In this document: positions 43,715 to 52,986 of the stretch, in pieces
Position numbering within the stretch: position 1 is the stretch's first letter
How the letters are laid out: each line of letters starts with the position of its first letter
DNA from: an uncultured Flavobacteriales bacterium
Lineage (GTDB): Bacteria; Bacteroidota; Bacteroidia; Flavobacteriales; BACL11
Reading direction: 5' to 3'
Length of the DNA stretch: 64,000 nt
Assembly (NCBI GenBank): GCA_905478555.1
Contig: CAJQIZ010000015.1
Coordinates: forward strand, 1-64,000
Made by a program: the position numbers and the translations under genes
The notes under the pieces: model-generated
The model's input: only the letters and a program-made list of their open reading frames with translations
Databases searched by the model: none
Told to the model about the DNA's origin: nothing

Positions 43715-44529
43715 CTATTTAAATCTTTTCCACATTTATTGCAAAAATCAGAATCAATTCTATGACCTTCATGTAAACAATTAGAACATGTAATGGTTGT
43801 TATGTTATCATTATTTTTAACCATAGATACTGAAACTATACCAGTAGGAACTGCAATAATACCGTATCCAAGAATCATAATAATTGAAGCAAGGATTTTT
43901 CCTAAAACAGTAAACGGAACAACACCTCCATAACCAACAGTAGTCAAAGTAATAATTGCCCAATACATTGAATTGGGAATATCGTCAAAACCATTAGTAT
44001 TAGCTCCAGAGGGACCTTCAATTATATACATTACTGTTCCTAAAACAATAACTAACAAAACAACAGACATAAGAAATACTACTATTTTTGGTAAAGATTT
44101 ACGCAAAGCAATTAACATAGTTTGACCTCCTCTTACATAAGGTGATAAATGAAAAACACGAAACAATCTAATTAATCTAATTGAACGAATTACAGTTAAA
44201 TGATGAAGATCAGCAATAAACATTAAATAAGTTGGGATAATAGCTAATAAATCTATTAATCCCATAAAAGAAAATATATATTTAATTGGTTTCCTAACAA
44301 TCCAAATTCTTATTAAATATTCAATAGTAAATATAATAGTAAAAATCCATTCTAATGTTTGTAGTAGAAAAAGATATTCTAATTTAATAATCTGAACACT
44401 CTCTAAGATAATACATAAGACTGATGAAGAAATAATGATTAATAGAAGAATATCAAATAACTTACCAGATTGAGTTTCTGCTTCAAAAATTATATGATAT
44501 AATTTATTTTTAATTGATTTTTCTTTCAT
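43711..44529 (-). CDS. Ion transporter (voltage-gated-like K+ channel) with C-terminal zinc ribbon
   Basis: RSIRLIRLFRVFHLS S4-like segment; TLTTVGYGG selectivity filter; CSNCLHEGHRIDSDFCNKCG. Confidence 0.9.
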   Translation of the reverse strand: MKEKSIKNKLYHIIFEAETQSGKLFDILLLIIISSSVLCIILESVQIIKLEYLFLLQTLEWIFTIIFTIEYLIRIWIVRKPIKYIFSFMGLIDLLAIIPTYLMFIADLHHLTVIRSIRLIRLFRVFHLSPYVRGGQTMLIALRKSLPKIVVFLMSVVLLVIVLGTVMYIIEGPSGANTNGFDDIPNSMYWAIITLTTVGYGGVVPFTVLGKILASIIMILGYGIIAVPTGIVSVSMVKNNDNITTITCSNCLHEGHRIDSDFCNKCGKDLNS

Positions 44530-44579
44530 AATTCAATTTAGTTTACAAAACTAAATAATTTTTTAATAATAGATTTGAT

Positions 44580-46214
44580 TTATGCAAAAACTATCGAACT
44601 TTCTGAGTTGTACCAATGATCATAATTTACCTTATATAATTTTTCTATTGAGTTACGCTTTATTTTCATAGTTGGAGTAAGTAACTTATTTTCAACACTC
44701 CATTCTCCTTTTACAATAATTATATTGTGTAATTTTTCATGAATGTCTAGTTTTGGATTTACTACTTCCAATGAAGTTTGCAAACTTCTAATAAGATCTT
44801 CATTTGATTTTTTTTGTCCTCTATCTGAAAGAACAATTAAAGCAATAGGTTGAGGAAGTCCAACTCCCACCACACAAACTTGTTCTATATTTTTATTAGA
44901 AGAAAGTTTCATTTCAATAGGAGAAGGAGCAACATATTTCCCTTTAGAGGTTTTGAAAATATCTTTCACTCTACCTGTAATAGTCAGAAAACCATTTTCA
45001 TCAATCTCTCCTTCATCTCCTGTATATAACCAACCCTCCTTTATCGTTTCAGAAGTCTGTTTCTCTTCCTTATAATAACCATCCATCAAAGCAACATGTT
45101 TTATAAGTATCTCTTTTTGTTCCGATAGTTTTACATCACAAAAAGGTAAAGCCTGACCTACTGAACCAATTTTAATATTATTCCTAAAACTAACATGCGA
45201 ATAACAAGTATTTTCCGTCATAGCATAAGCCTCTTGTATAGTAATTCCCAAACGAGCAAACCACCTAATAAGCGGAGCGGGAGTTGGAGCGGCACCAGTA
45301 AATATATTTCTAGCTTTACTCAAGCCTAATCCTTTTTGTATTTTCTTTTTTATTAAAGAAGAAACAAAAGGAATAGAAAGTAAAATATTCAATTTTTTCT
45401 GAGGTAATTTTAATAAAATTCCTTGCTGGAATTTAGTCCAAATCCTAGGAACACCTAGAAATACAGATGGTGAAGCAGTGGACAAGTTATCAGCAAAAGT
45501 AGATAAACTTTCTGCAAAGGAAATTTTCCCACCTGTATAAATAGATCCCATTTGAACTAGAAGTCGTTCTGCTATATGACATAAAGGTAAATACGAAAAG
45601 AAGGACTCATCTTTTAAAGGTAAGGAGTTTACTGCATTTGTAGTTGCAAAACTGAAATTATAAAATTTGTGCATCACTCCTTTCGGATCTCCAGTAGTTC
45701 CGGAAGTGTATATAATAGTAGCCATCTCCATTTCATCTCTTACTACATTCTCTAAAAGAGGATCTTTATCTTTTATTAAATCATTCCATTCTGGATAATT
45801 TTCTGAGTAAAACGGATAAGTAATGCAATTCATATCTGCAGGAATTCCACTTTTCATTTTCCCAAAATCATCTAACTTTCCTACGAAAACTATTTTAGTT
45901 TCACTGTGTATTAATATCTTATTTAAAGTATCTGCACTTAAATTTGGGTATAAAGGTACCGAAACATGGCCACTCATCATAATAGCCAAATCACTCATTA
46001 TCCAATGTGCACAATTTTTAGATAGTATTGCGATCTTACTTTTTTCTTCTAAATTTAAACTCTTTATATAAGAAACCATTTTCCTCACTTCACTCATAGT
46101 TTCCTTATAAGTCCAATTGTGCCATATCCCATCAATTGGTTGACTCAAAAAAACTTCATTCTTTTTTTCCACTTCCCACTTGTACATCATTTCTAAAGGG
46201 GATAAATACTTCAT
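44580..46214 (-). CDS. AMP-binding long-chain fatty acid-CoA ligase
   Basis: TIIYTSGTTGDPKGVMHKF; GWLYTGDEGEIDENGFLTITGRVKDIFKTSKGKYVAP. Confidence 0.92.
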   Translation of the reverse strand: MKYLSPLEMMYKWEVEKKNEVFLSQPIDGIWHNWTYKETMSEVRKMVSYIKSLNLEEKSKIAILSKNCAHWIMSDLAIMMSGHVSVPLYPNLSADTLNKILIHSETKIVFVGKLDDFGKMKSGIPADMNCITYPFYSENYPEWNDLIKDKDPLLENVVRDEMEMATIIYTSGTTGDPKGVMHKFYNFSFATTNAVNSLPLKDESFFSYLPLCHIAERLLVQMGSIYTGGKISFAESLSTFADNLSTASPSVFLGVPRIWTKFQQGILLKLPQKKLNILLSIPFVSSLIKKKIQKGLGLSKARNIFTGAAPTPAPLIRWFARLGITIQEAYAMTENTCYSHVSFRNNIKIGSVGQALPFCDVKLSEQKEILIKHVALMDGYYKEEKQTSETIKEGWLYTGDEGEIDENGFLTITGRVKDIFKTSKGKYVAPSPIEMKLSSNKNIEQVCVVGVGLPQPIALIVLSDRGQKKSNEDLIRSLQTSLEVVNPKLDIHEKLHNIIIVKGEWSVENKLLTPTMKIKRNSIEKLYKVNYDHWYNSESSIVFA

Positions 46215-46263
46215 AATTTTAATTTTTTAATATTTGATAAAAATAAACAAATTTTTGTGATTT

Positions 46264-46281
46264 TACTATGCAAGCATAATA
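46264..46281. promoter_or_regulatory. Candidate MarR operator site 1
   Basis: TACTATGC-AA-GCATAATA (7/8 arm match). Confidence 0.65.
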
Positions 46282-46291
46282 TTTTTAATTT

Positions 46292-46309
46292 TACTATGCA
46301 CGCATAGTA
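46292..46309. promoter_or_regulatory. Candidate MarR operator site 2
   Basis: TACTATGC-AC-GCATAGTA (perfect 8-bp arms), 28 bp from site 1. Confidence 0.75.
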
Positions 46310-46317
46310 TTTTTCAT

Positions 46318-46325
46318 TACTTTCG
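46318..46325 (+). promoter_or_regulatory. Candidate -7 element of the marR operon
   Basis: TACTTTCG, one mismatch to TAnnTTTG; site 2 falls in the spacer/-33 area. Confidence 0.4.
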
Positions 46326-46347
46326 TGCTCTCAAATTAAAGAATACT

Positions 46348-46776
46348 ATGGAACCAGAAGATACTATTGACTATAACATACGAAAAACTTGGTACAACAT
46401 TACTAAGCTTTACAACCGAACAGCAAACGAATATATGGCAAGTATGGCCTTGGGAATGATTATATTAAACATTGACATAACAGAAGGAACACCTTCCACT
46501 CAACTTGGCCCAAACATGGGAATGGAAGCAACCTCACTATCTAGGTCCCTTAACAAATTAGAAGAAAGTGCTGTAATAATCAGAAAACCAGACCCGAAAG
46601 ACAAAAGAAAAACAGTAATACATTTAACTCCACTTGGCATGGAATGGAGAATAGTAGCAAAAGAAGTTGTTGTAAATTTTAACAATACAATATTCGAACA
46701 TTTTGAAAAAGAAGAAATGGATACCTTCTTTGCTATCCTGAAAAAAATAAATAAAATTATAGATGAAACTAAATAG
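46348..46776 (+). CDS. MarR-family transcriptional regulator
   Basis: GPNMGMEATSLSRSLNKLEESAVIIRKPDPKDKRKTVIHLTPLG winged helix. Confidence 0.92.
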   Translation: MEPEDTIDYNIRKTWYNITKLYNRTANEYMASMALGMIILNIDITEGTPSTQLGPNMGMEATSLSRSLNKLEESAVIIRKPDPKDKRKTVIHLTPLGMEWRIVAKEVVVNFNNTIFEHFEKEEMDTFFAILKKINKIIDETK

Positions 46777-49153
46777 ACACATTAATAAGGTAACGGTAGT
46801 TGGGTCCGGAATAATGGGATCGCGTATTGCTTGCCATTTTGCAAATATTGGAGTAGAGGTTTTACTTTTGGATATTGTTCCTTTTGATTTAACAGATGAA
46901 CAAAAACAAGATAAAACAATAAGAAACTCCATTGTAAATGACGCTTTAACAAGCACCTTAAAAAGCAAACCCTCTCCTATATATAGTAAAGAGTTTGTGA
47001 GCAGGATTATGACAGGAAACTTGGATGATGATTTGCATAAAATTGCAGATGCGGATTGGATTATTGAGGTAGTTGTAGAAAAACTCGATATTAAAAAACA
47101 AGTTTTTGAAAAAATAGAAAAATTTAGAAAAGAGGGAACTCTAATTTCTTCTAACACTTCAGGGATTCCTATTGAAAGTATGATTGACGGAAGGTCAGAT
47201 GATTTTCAGAAACACTTTTGTGGAACACACTTTTTTAATCCTCCAAGATATTTAAAATTATTGGAGATTATTCCTAGTACTAAAACTGATCCAGAAGTTA
47301 CTGATTTCTTAATGAACTATGGAGATAAGTTTTTAGGTAAAGACATGGTACTTTGTAAGGATACTCCTGCATTTATTGCCAACAGAATTGGAGTAGCTAG
47401 TATCTTATCGCTTTTCCATTTGGTAAAAGAGTTAGATTTAACAGTGGAAGAAGTAGATTCATTGAGTGGACCAATTATTGGTCGTCCGAAATCTGCCACT
47501 TTCCGTACTTGCGATTTAGTAGGATTAGATACCTTGATTCATGTTGCCAATGGCGTATATGAAAACTGCCCGGATGATGAAATCAGAAGTAATTTTGAAT
47601 TACCTGATTTTATTACCAAGATGAGTAAGAATAATTGGTTAGGAGATAAAACTAAACAAGGTTTTTATAAAAAATCGAAAGATGCAAATGGAAAAAGAGT
47701 AATTGAAGCGCTTAACTTAAAGACTTTAGAATACGCACCAAAACAAAGAGTTAAATTCGCAACTATTGGAGCAGCAAAACAAGAAGATGACCTTTTAAAG
47801 AGGTTGAAAATATTGGTAAATGGGAAAGATAAAGCCGGAGAATTTTACCGTAAATATTTTTATTCCTCCTTTGCATATGTATCACACAGAATTCCTGAAA
47901 TAACTGATGACCTTTACAAAATTGACAGAGCACTTTCTGCAGGTTTTGGATGGGAAGTTGGTCCTTTTCGAATGTGGGATGCTTTAGAAGTTGAAAAAAC
48001 ACTATCCAAAATGGAGGAAGCAGGATACAAAGCTGCACCTTGGGTTTATGAGATGGTAAAATCAGGAAAAAAATCTTTTTACACAACAGAAAATGGCAGC
48101 TTGAATTACTATAATATTCCATCAAAAGCACAAGAGAAAGTTGCAGGAATGGAGAATTTTATTGTTTTAGATCATATCCGTGAGAACAATACAGTCTGGA
48201 GTAATTCAGGATGTAACCTTACTGATATTGGAGATGGAATTGTAAACCTAGAATGGAGAACAAAAATGAATTCTATCGGAGGAGAAGTTTTAGAAGGGAT
48301 TCAGAAATCCATAGAAATTGCAGAGAAAAATCATAAAGGGTTGGTAATTGCAAACCAAGGAACTAATTTTTCAGTTGGAGCAAATATCGCTATGATATTT
48401 ATGATGGCGATTGAACAAGAATATGAAGAAATTGATTTTGCTGTTCGTGCTTTCCAAAATACAACTGGAAGAATCAGAAACTCTTCTATTCCTGTAGTAG
48501 TTGCAACACACGGAATGACTTTAGGAGGAGGTTGTGAAATTGCATTGCATGCCGATCATGTACAAGCCTCAGCAGAAACTTATATTGGTTTAGTTGAAAT
48601 GGGAGTTGGTGTTATCCCTGGTGGTGGTGGAACAAAAGAAATGGCAAGAAGAGCATCACAAGCTTACTTTTCCGGAGATATAGAATTACCTACTTTAAAA
48701 GAAAGATACTTAAATATTGGAATGGCAAAAGTTGCCACCTCAGCACAAGAAGCAATAGAGTTGGATTTATTGTTAAATAATAGAGATAAAGTAACCGTAG
48801 GATTCAACAACCTAATTACAGATGCAAAAGCAGTAGCACTTAATTTAGCAAACCAAGGGTACACACAAGATGTTCCTGAAAAGATTAAAGCATTAGGAAA
48901 AGCAGGTTTAGGAATGTTTATGGTTGGCGCTCACTCTATGCATGCCGCAGGATACATTACTGAACATGAAAAACTAATGTCCGAAAAATTAGCTTATGCA
49001 ATTTGTGGTGGTGATTTATCAGCACCAACACTAGTTTCTGAACAATATTTATTAGACCTAGAAAGAGAAGCTTTTTTATCCCTTTGTGGAGAAAGAAAAA
49101 CTTTAGAGAGAATTGAGCACATGTTAAAGAAAGGAAAACCATTAAGAAATTAA
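46763..49153 (+). CDS. 3-hydroxyacyl-CoA dehydrogenase / enoyl-CoA hydratase
   Basis: VTVVGSGIMGSRIACHFANIG; GTHFFNPPRYLKLLEIIP; GMTLGGGCEIALHADHVQA. Confidence 0.93.
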   Translation: MKLNRHINKVTVVGSGIMGSRIACHFANIGVEVLLLDIVPFDLTDEQKQDKTIRNSIVNDALTSTLKSKPSPIYSKEFVSRIMTGNLDDDLHKIADADWIIEVVVEKLDIKKQVFEKIEKFRKEGTLISSNTSGIPIESMIDGRSDDFQKHFCGTHFFNPPRYLKLLEIIPSTKTDPEVTDFLMNYGDKFLGKDMVLCKDTPAFIANRIGVASILSLFHLVKELDLTVEEVDSLSGPIIGRPKSATFRTCDLVGLDTLIHVANGVYENCPDDEIRSNFELPDFITKMSKNNWLGDKTKQGFYKKSKDANGKRVIEALNLKTLEYAPKQRVKFATIGAAKQEDDLLKRLKILVNGKDKAGEFYRKYFYSSFAYVSHRIPEITDDLYKIDRALSAGFGWEVGPFRMWDALEVEKTLSKMEEAGYKAAPWVYEMVKSGKKSFYTTENGSLNYYNIPSKAQEKVAGMENFIVLDHIRENNTVWSNSGCNLTDIGDGIVNLEWRTKMNSIGGEVLEGIQKSIEIAEKNHKGLVIANQGTNFSVGANIAMIFMMAIEQEYEEIDFAVRAFQNTTGRIRNSSIPVVVATHGMTLGGGCEIALHADHVQASAETYIGLVEMGVGVIPGGGGTKEMARRASQAYFSGDIELPTLKERYLNIGMAKVATSAQEAIELDLLLNNRDKVTVGFNNLITDAKAVALNLANQGYTQDVPEKIKALGKAGLGMFMVGAHSMHAAGYITEHEKLMSEKLAYAICGGDLSAPTLVSEQYLLDLEREAFLSLCGERKTLERIEHMLKKGKPLRN

Positions 49154-49157
49154 AATT

Positions 49158-50336
49158 ATGAATACAGCATATATAGTAGCAGGATACCGATCAGCAGTAG
49201 GGAAATCAGGAAAAGGAGTTTTTAAATTCACTCGCCCTGATGATTTGGCAGCAGATGTAATTAAACATTTAGTAGCATCAGTTCCTGAATTAGATAAGGA
49301 TAAAATTGATGATGTAATTTGTGGAAACGCAACTCCTGAGGCAGAGCAAGGTTTAAACATTGGGCGTATGATTTCCTTAATGGGATTAGATACCATAAAA
49401 GTTCCCGGAATGACCGTAAACAGATATTGTTCTTCAGGCCTAGAAACAATTGCCATTGCAAATGCAAAAATACAAAGTGGAATGGCCGATTGCATCATTG
49501 CTGGTGGAGTGGAATGCATGTCCCCTATCCCATTTGGGGGATGGAGAATTATACCAAATTATGATATCGCAAAAAATAATTCGGATTGGTATTGGAACAT
49601 GGGACTTACAGCAGAAGCAGTTGCTAATAAATGGAATATTAGCAGAAAAGACCAAGATGAATTCGCTTTTAACTCTCACCGAAAAGCATTAAACGCTATT
49701 GAAAAGGGATATTTTAAAAGTGGGATTGTTCCTATTACTGTAAAAGAAACTTACCTTGACAAAAACGAAAAGAGACAAGAAAGAGAATACATTGTGGATA
49801 CAGATGAAGGACCAAGAAAAGGAGGTTCTGCTGAAGCATTAGGAAAGTTAAGAACTGTATTTGCACAAGAAGGAACAGTAACGGCAGCAAATGCATCACA
49901 AACTTCTGATGGTGCAGCATTTGTTATTTTGATGTCAGAAAAAATGGTGAACGAATTAGGTGTAAAACCAATTGCAAAACTATTGAGTTATTCGGTAGCA
50001 GGGGTGGAACCAAAACACATGGGAATCGGCCCTGTAAAAGCAATACCAATGGCACTTAAAAAAGCAGGATTAAAACTAGAAGATATTGAGCAATTTGAAT
50101 TAAATGAAGCCTTTGCTTCACAATCCTTAGCGGTTATTCGTGAGTTAAGATTAAACCCAGAAATTGTAAATGTAAATGGAGGAGCGATTGCTTTAGGACA
50201 TCCATTAGGGTGCACGGGAGGAAAACTAACAGTTCAATTAATTAACGAAATGAAAAGAAGAAATCAGAAATACGGAATGGTTACCATGTGTGTAGGAGCA
50301 GGACAAGGTTCAGCCGGAGTATTTCAAATTCTTTAA
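49158..50336 (+). CDS. Acetyl-CoA acyltransferase (thiolase)
   Basis: VNRYCSSGLETIAIA; NVNGGAIALGHPLGCTGGKL; CVGAGQGSAGVF. Confidence 0.95.
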   Translation: MNTAYIVAGYRSAVGKSGKGVFKFTRPDDLAADVIKHLVASVPELDKDKIDDVICGNATPEAEQGLNIGRMISLMGLDTIKVPGMTVNRYCSSGLETIAIANAKIQSGMADCIIAGGVECMSPIPFGGWRIIPNYDIAKNNSDWYWNMGLTAEAVANKWNISRKDQDEFAFNSHRKALNAIEKGYFKSGIVPITVKETYLDKNEKRQEREYIVDTDEGPRKGGSAEALGKLRTVFAQEGTVTAANASQTSDGAAFVILMSEKMVNELGVKPIAKLLSYSVAGVEPKHMGIGPVKAIPMALKKAGLKLEDIEQFELNEAFASQSLAVIRELRLNPEIVNVNGGAIALGHPLGCTGGKLTVQLINEMKRRNQKYGMVTMCVGAGQGSAGVFQIL

Positions 50337-50378
50337 AAAAACCTAACAACTAGAAACAGAAAACGAATAACTAAAATT

Positions 50379-52154
50379 ATGATAAAAGGAGGAGAGTTTT
50401 TAATAAAAGACCAAGAAGCAAAAGATATTTTTATTCCAGAAGAGTTTAGAGAGGATCAATTGATGATGGCATCAGCAACCAAAGAATTCGTTGAAAAAGA
50501 ACTGGACCCTCACAGGCAAAGATTTGAAAAGAAAGATTACAAACTAACAGAGGAATGCATGAAAAATGCAGGAGAACTAGGACTATTAGGAATTAGCGTA
50601 CCTGCAGAATACGGAGGAATGGGTATGCCATTCAATACTTCCGTACTTATTTGTGATAAAATATCAGGTGCAAATGGATCATTTTCAACTGCATTTGGGG
50701 CACATACAGGAATTGGCACTTTACCAATTTTACTTTATGGTGATGATGCGCAAAGAGAAAAATACTTACCAAAATTAGCCTCTGGTGAGTGGATGGGATG
50801 TTATTGTTTAACAGAACCAGGAGCAGGTTCGGATGCAAATTCAGGAAAAACAAAAGCGGTACTTACTGAAGATGGAAAACACTACCTTATTACAGGACAA
50901 AAAATGTGGATTTCGAATGCAGGATTTGCAGATGTATTCATAGTATTTGCCAGAATTGAAGACGATAAAAATATTACTAGTTTCATTCTAGAAAAAGGAA
51001 TGGACGGAATTACTTTAGGTGAGGAAGAAAATAAATTAGGATTGAACTCTTCCTCTACTCGTCAAGTATTTTTTAATGATGTAAAAGTTCCTATTGAAAG
51101 TCTTTTAGGAGGTAGAGAAAATGGATTTAAAATTGCAATGAATGCACTTAATGTGGGGAGAATTAAACTTTCGGCAGCAGTATTGGATGCTTGTAGAAGA
51201 GTAATTAGCCTTTCTACTAACTATTCTAATGAACGTATACAGTTCGGAATTCCTATCTCTAAATTTGGAGCGATAAAGCATAAACTAGCTGATATGGCAG
51301 TAAAAACTTTTGCAGTTGAATCGGCAACTTACCGTGCAGGTGCAGAAATTGAAAAAAATATCCAAAGATTAGAATCAGAAGGAGTAGATCTTCAGAAAGC
51401 ACACCTTAAAGGAATTGAAGAATATGCAATTGAATGTTCTATCGTAAAAGTATTAGGTTCGGACACCATACAATTCTGTTCGGATGAAGGAATTCAGATT
51501 TATGGAGGAATGGGATATTCGGCAGATGCACCTATGGAGGCAGCATATCGTGATGCAAGAATTTCAAGAATATATGAAGGAACAAACGAAATCAATAAAA
51601 TGTTATTAGTAGGCATGATACTTAAAAAAGCCATGAAAGGCGAATTGGATATTATGACTCCAGCAATGAAAGTTGCTGAGGACTTAATGAGTATCCCCTC
51701 TATTAACAAACCTGATGATAGTATCCTTTTTGAAGTTGAGAAAGAATATATTAAAAAACTGAAAAGAGCAATTTTGATGTGTGCAGGAAAAGCAGCACAA
51801 CATTTCGCTATGACAATTGAAAGAGAACAAGAAGTTATGATGAACTTGGCAGATATGGTAATAGAGGTTTATACTGCAGAATCTACAATTTTAAGAGCAG
51901 AAAAACTAGCTATTAAAAATAGAGAAGAAACTACAGAACATCAAATTACAATGAGCAAATTATTTTTATATCAAGCCATTAGAAACTGTAACCAATCAGG
52001 TGAAGAAGTAATATTATCTTTTGCTGAAGGAGACGAACAAAAAATGTTATTAATGGGATTAAAACGATTCACAAAAGGATATACAATTAACCCAAAAGAA
52101 ATGAGAAGAAATATTGCAGCAAAACTAATTGAAGAGAATAAGTATTGTTTTTAA
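50379..52154 (+). CDS. Acyl-CoA dehydrogenase
   Basis: CYCLTEPGAGSDANSGKTKA; IQIYGGMGYSADAPMEAAYRDARISRIYEGTNEINK. Confidence 0.95.
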   Translation: MIKGGEFLIKDQEAKDIFIPEEFREDQLMMASATKEFVEKELDPHRQRFEKKDYKLTEECMKNAGELGLLGISVPAEYGGMGMPFNTSVLICDKISGANGSFSTAFGAHTGIGTLPILLYGDDAQREKYLPKLASGEWMGCYCLTEPGAGSDANSGKTKAVLTEDGKHYLITGQKMWISNAGFADVFIVFARIEDDKNITSFILEKGMDGITLGEEENKLGLNSSSTRQVFFNDVKVPIESLLGGRENGFKIAMNALNVGRIKLSAAVLDACRRVISLSTNYSNERIQFGIPISKFGAIKHKLADMAVKTFAVESATYRAGAEIEKNIQRLESEGVDLQKAHLKGIEEYAIECSIVKVLGSDTIQFCSDEGIQIYGGMGYSADAPMEAAYRDARISRIYEGTNEINKMLLVGMILKKAMKGELDIMTPAMKVAEDLMSIPSINKPDDSILFEVEKEYIKKLKRAILMCAGKAAQHFAMTIEREQEVMMNLADMVIEVYTAESTILRAEKLAIKNREETTEHQITMSKLFLYQAIRNCNQSGEEVILSFAEGDEQKMLLMGLKRFTKGYTINPKEMRRNIAAKLIEENKYCF

Positions 52155-52164
52155 GATTTATGAA

Positions 52165-52968
52165 ATGACAAAAATCAAAAACAAAACCATACTAATTACT
52201 GGGGGTGCTTCTGGAATTGGAAAGATTATGAGTCGTTTATCCTTAGCCCGTAAGGCAAAAGTTATTATTTGGGATATTAATACTGAAAACATAGAAAGCA
52301 CCTTAAAAGAGTTAAATCCTTTAGGAAATATTTCTGCTGATGAAGTGGATGTTTCTAAGCATGAACTAATAGAAGAAGCGGCACAACAACTCATAAAAGA
52401 ACATGGGAATATTGACATCATCATCAACAATGCAGGAATAGTTGTAGGAAAATATTTTCATGAACATACTGCATCAGAAATTGATAAAACACTAAACATT
52501 AACAGTTCCGCTCCTATGCATATTTGCAATCAGTTTTTAGGAATTATGATTAAAAATAATTCTGGTCATATCTGTAATATAGCCTCATCAGCTAGTTTAG
52601 TTTCTAATCCTAAAATGTCAGTTTATGCAGCAAGTAAATGGGCAATTTTCGCATGGTCCGATAGTTTACGTTTGGAAATGAAACAACTAAAAAAAGACAT
52701 TAAAATCACTACTATCCTCCCCTACTTCATCAATACAGGAATGTTTGAAGGGGTGAAATCCCGCATACCTATTTTGGAGGCAGAAACAGCTGCACTTACT
52801 ATTATTAAAGCAATAGAAAAAAACAAAAAAATTATTAGTATTCCTGGTTGGATTTATCGTTTTACTCGTTTCGGACAAACCCTAATGTCGGTAGATATAT
52901 TTGATTGGTTTGCAGGAAGCGTTATGGGAATCTATAAAACTATGAATGATTTTAAAGGTAGAAAATAA
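52165..52968 (+). CDS. SDR-family oxidoreductase
   Basis: ILITGGASGIGKIMSR; IIINNAGIV; YAASKWAI; start set at MTKIKNKT. Confidence 0.9.
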   Translation: MTKIKNKTILITGGASGIGKIMSRLSLARKAKVIIWDINTENIESTLKELNPLGNISADEVDVSKHELIEEAAQQLIKEHGNIDIIINNAGIVVGKYFHEHTASEIDKTLNINSSAPMHICNQFLGIMIKNNSGHICNIASSASLVSNPKMSVYAASKWAIFAWSDSLRLEMKQLKKDIKITTILPYFINTGMFEGVKSRIPILEAETAALTIIKAIEKNKKIISIPGWIYRFTRFGQTLMSVDIFDWFAGSVMGIYKTMNDFKGRK

Positions 52969-52986
52969 TTAACTTATATTTGAAAA

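Noticed and set aside
46624-47157. Minus-strand ORF (177 aa) across marR/HADH
   Set aside because: Antisense to two well-supported genes; no recognisable family.
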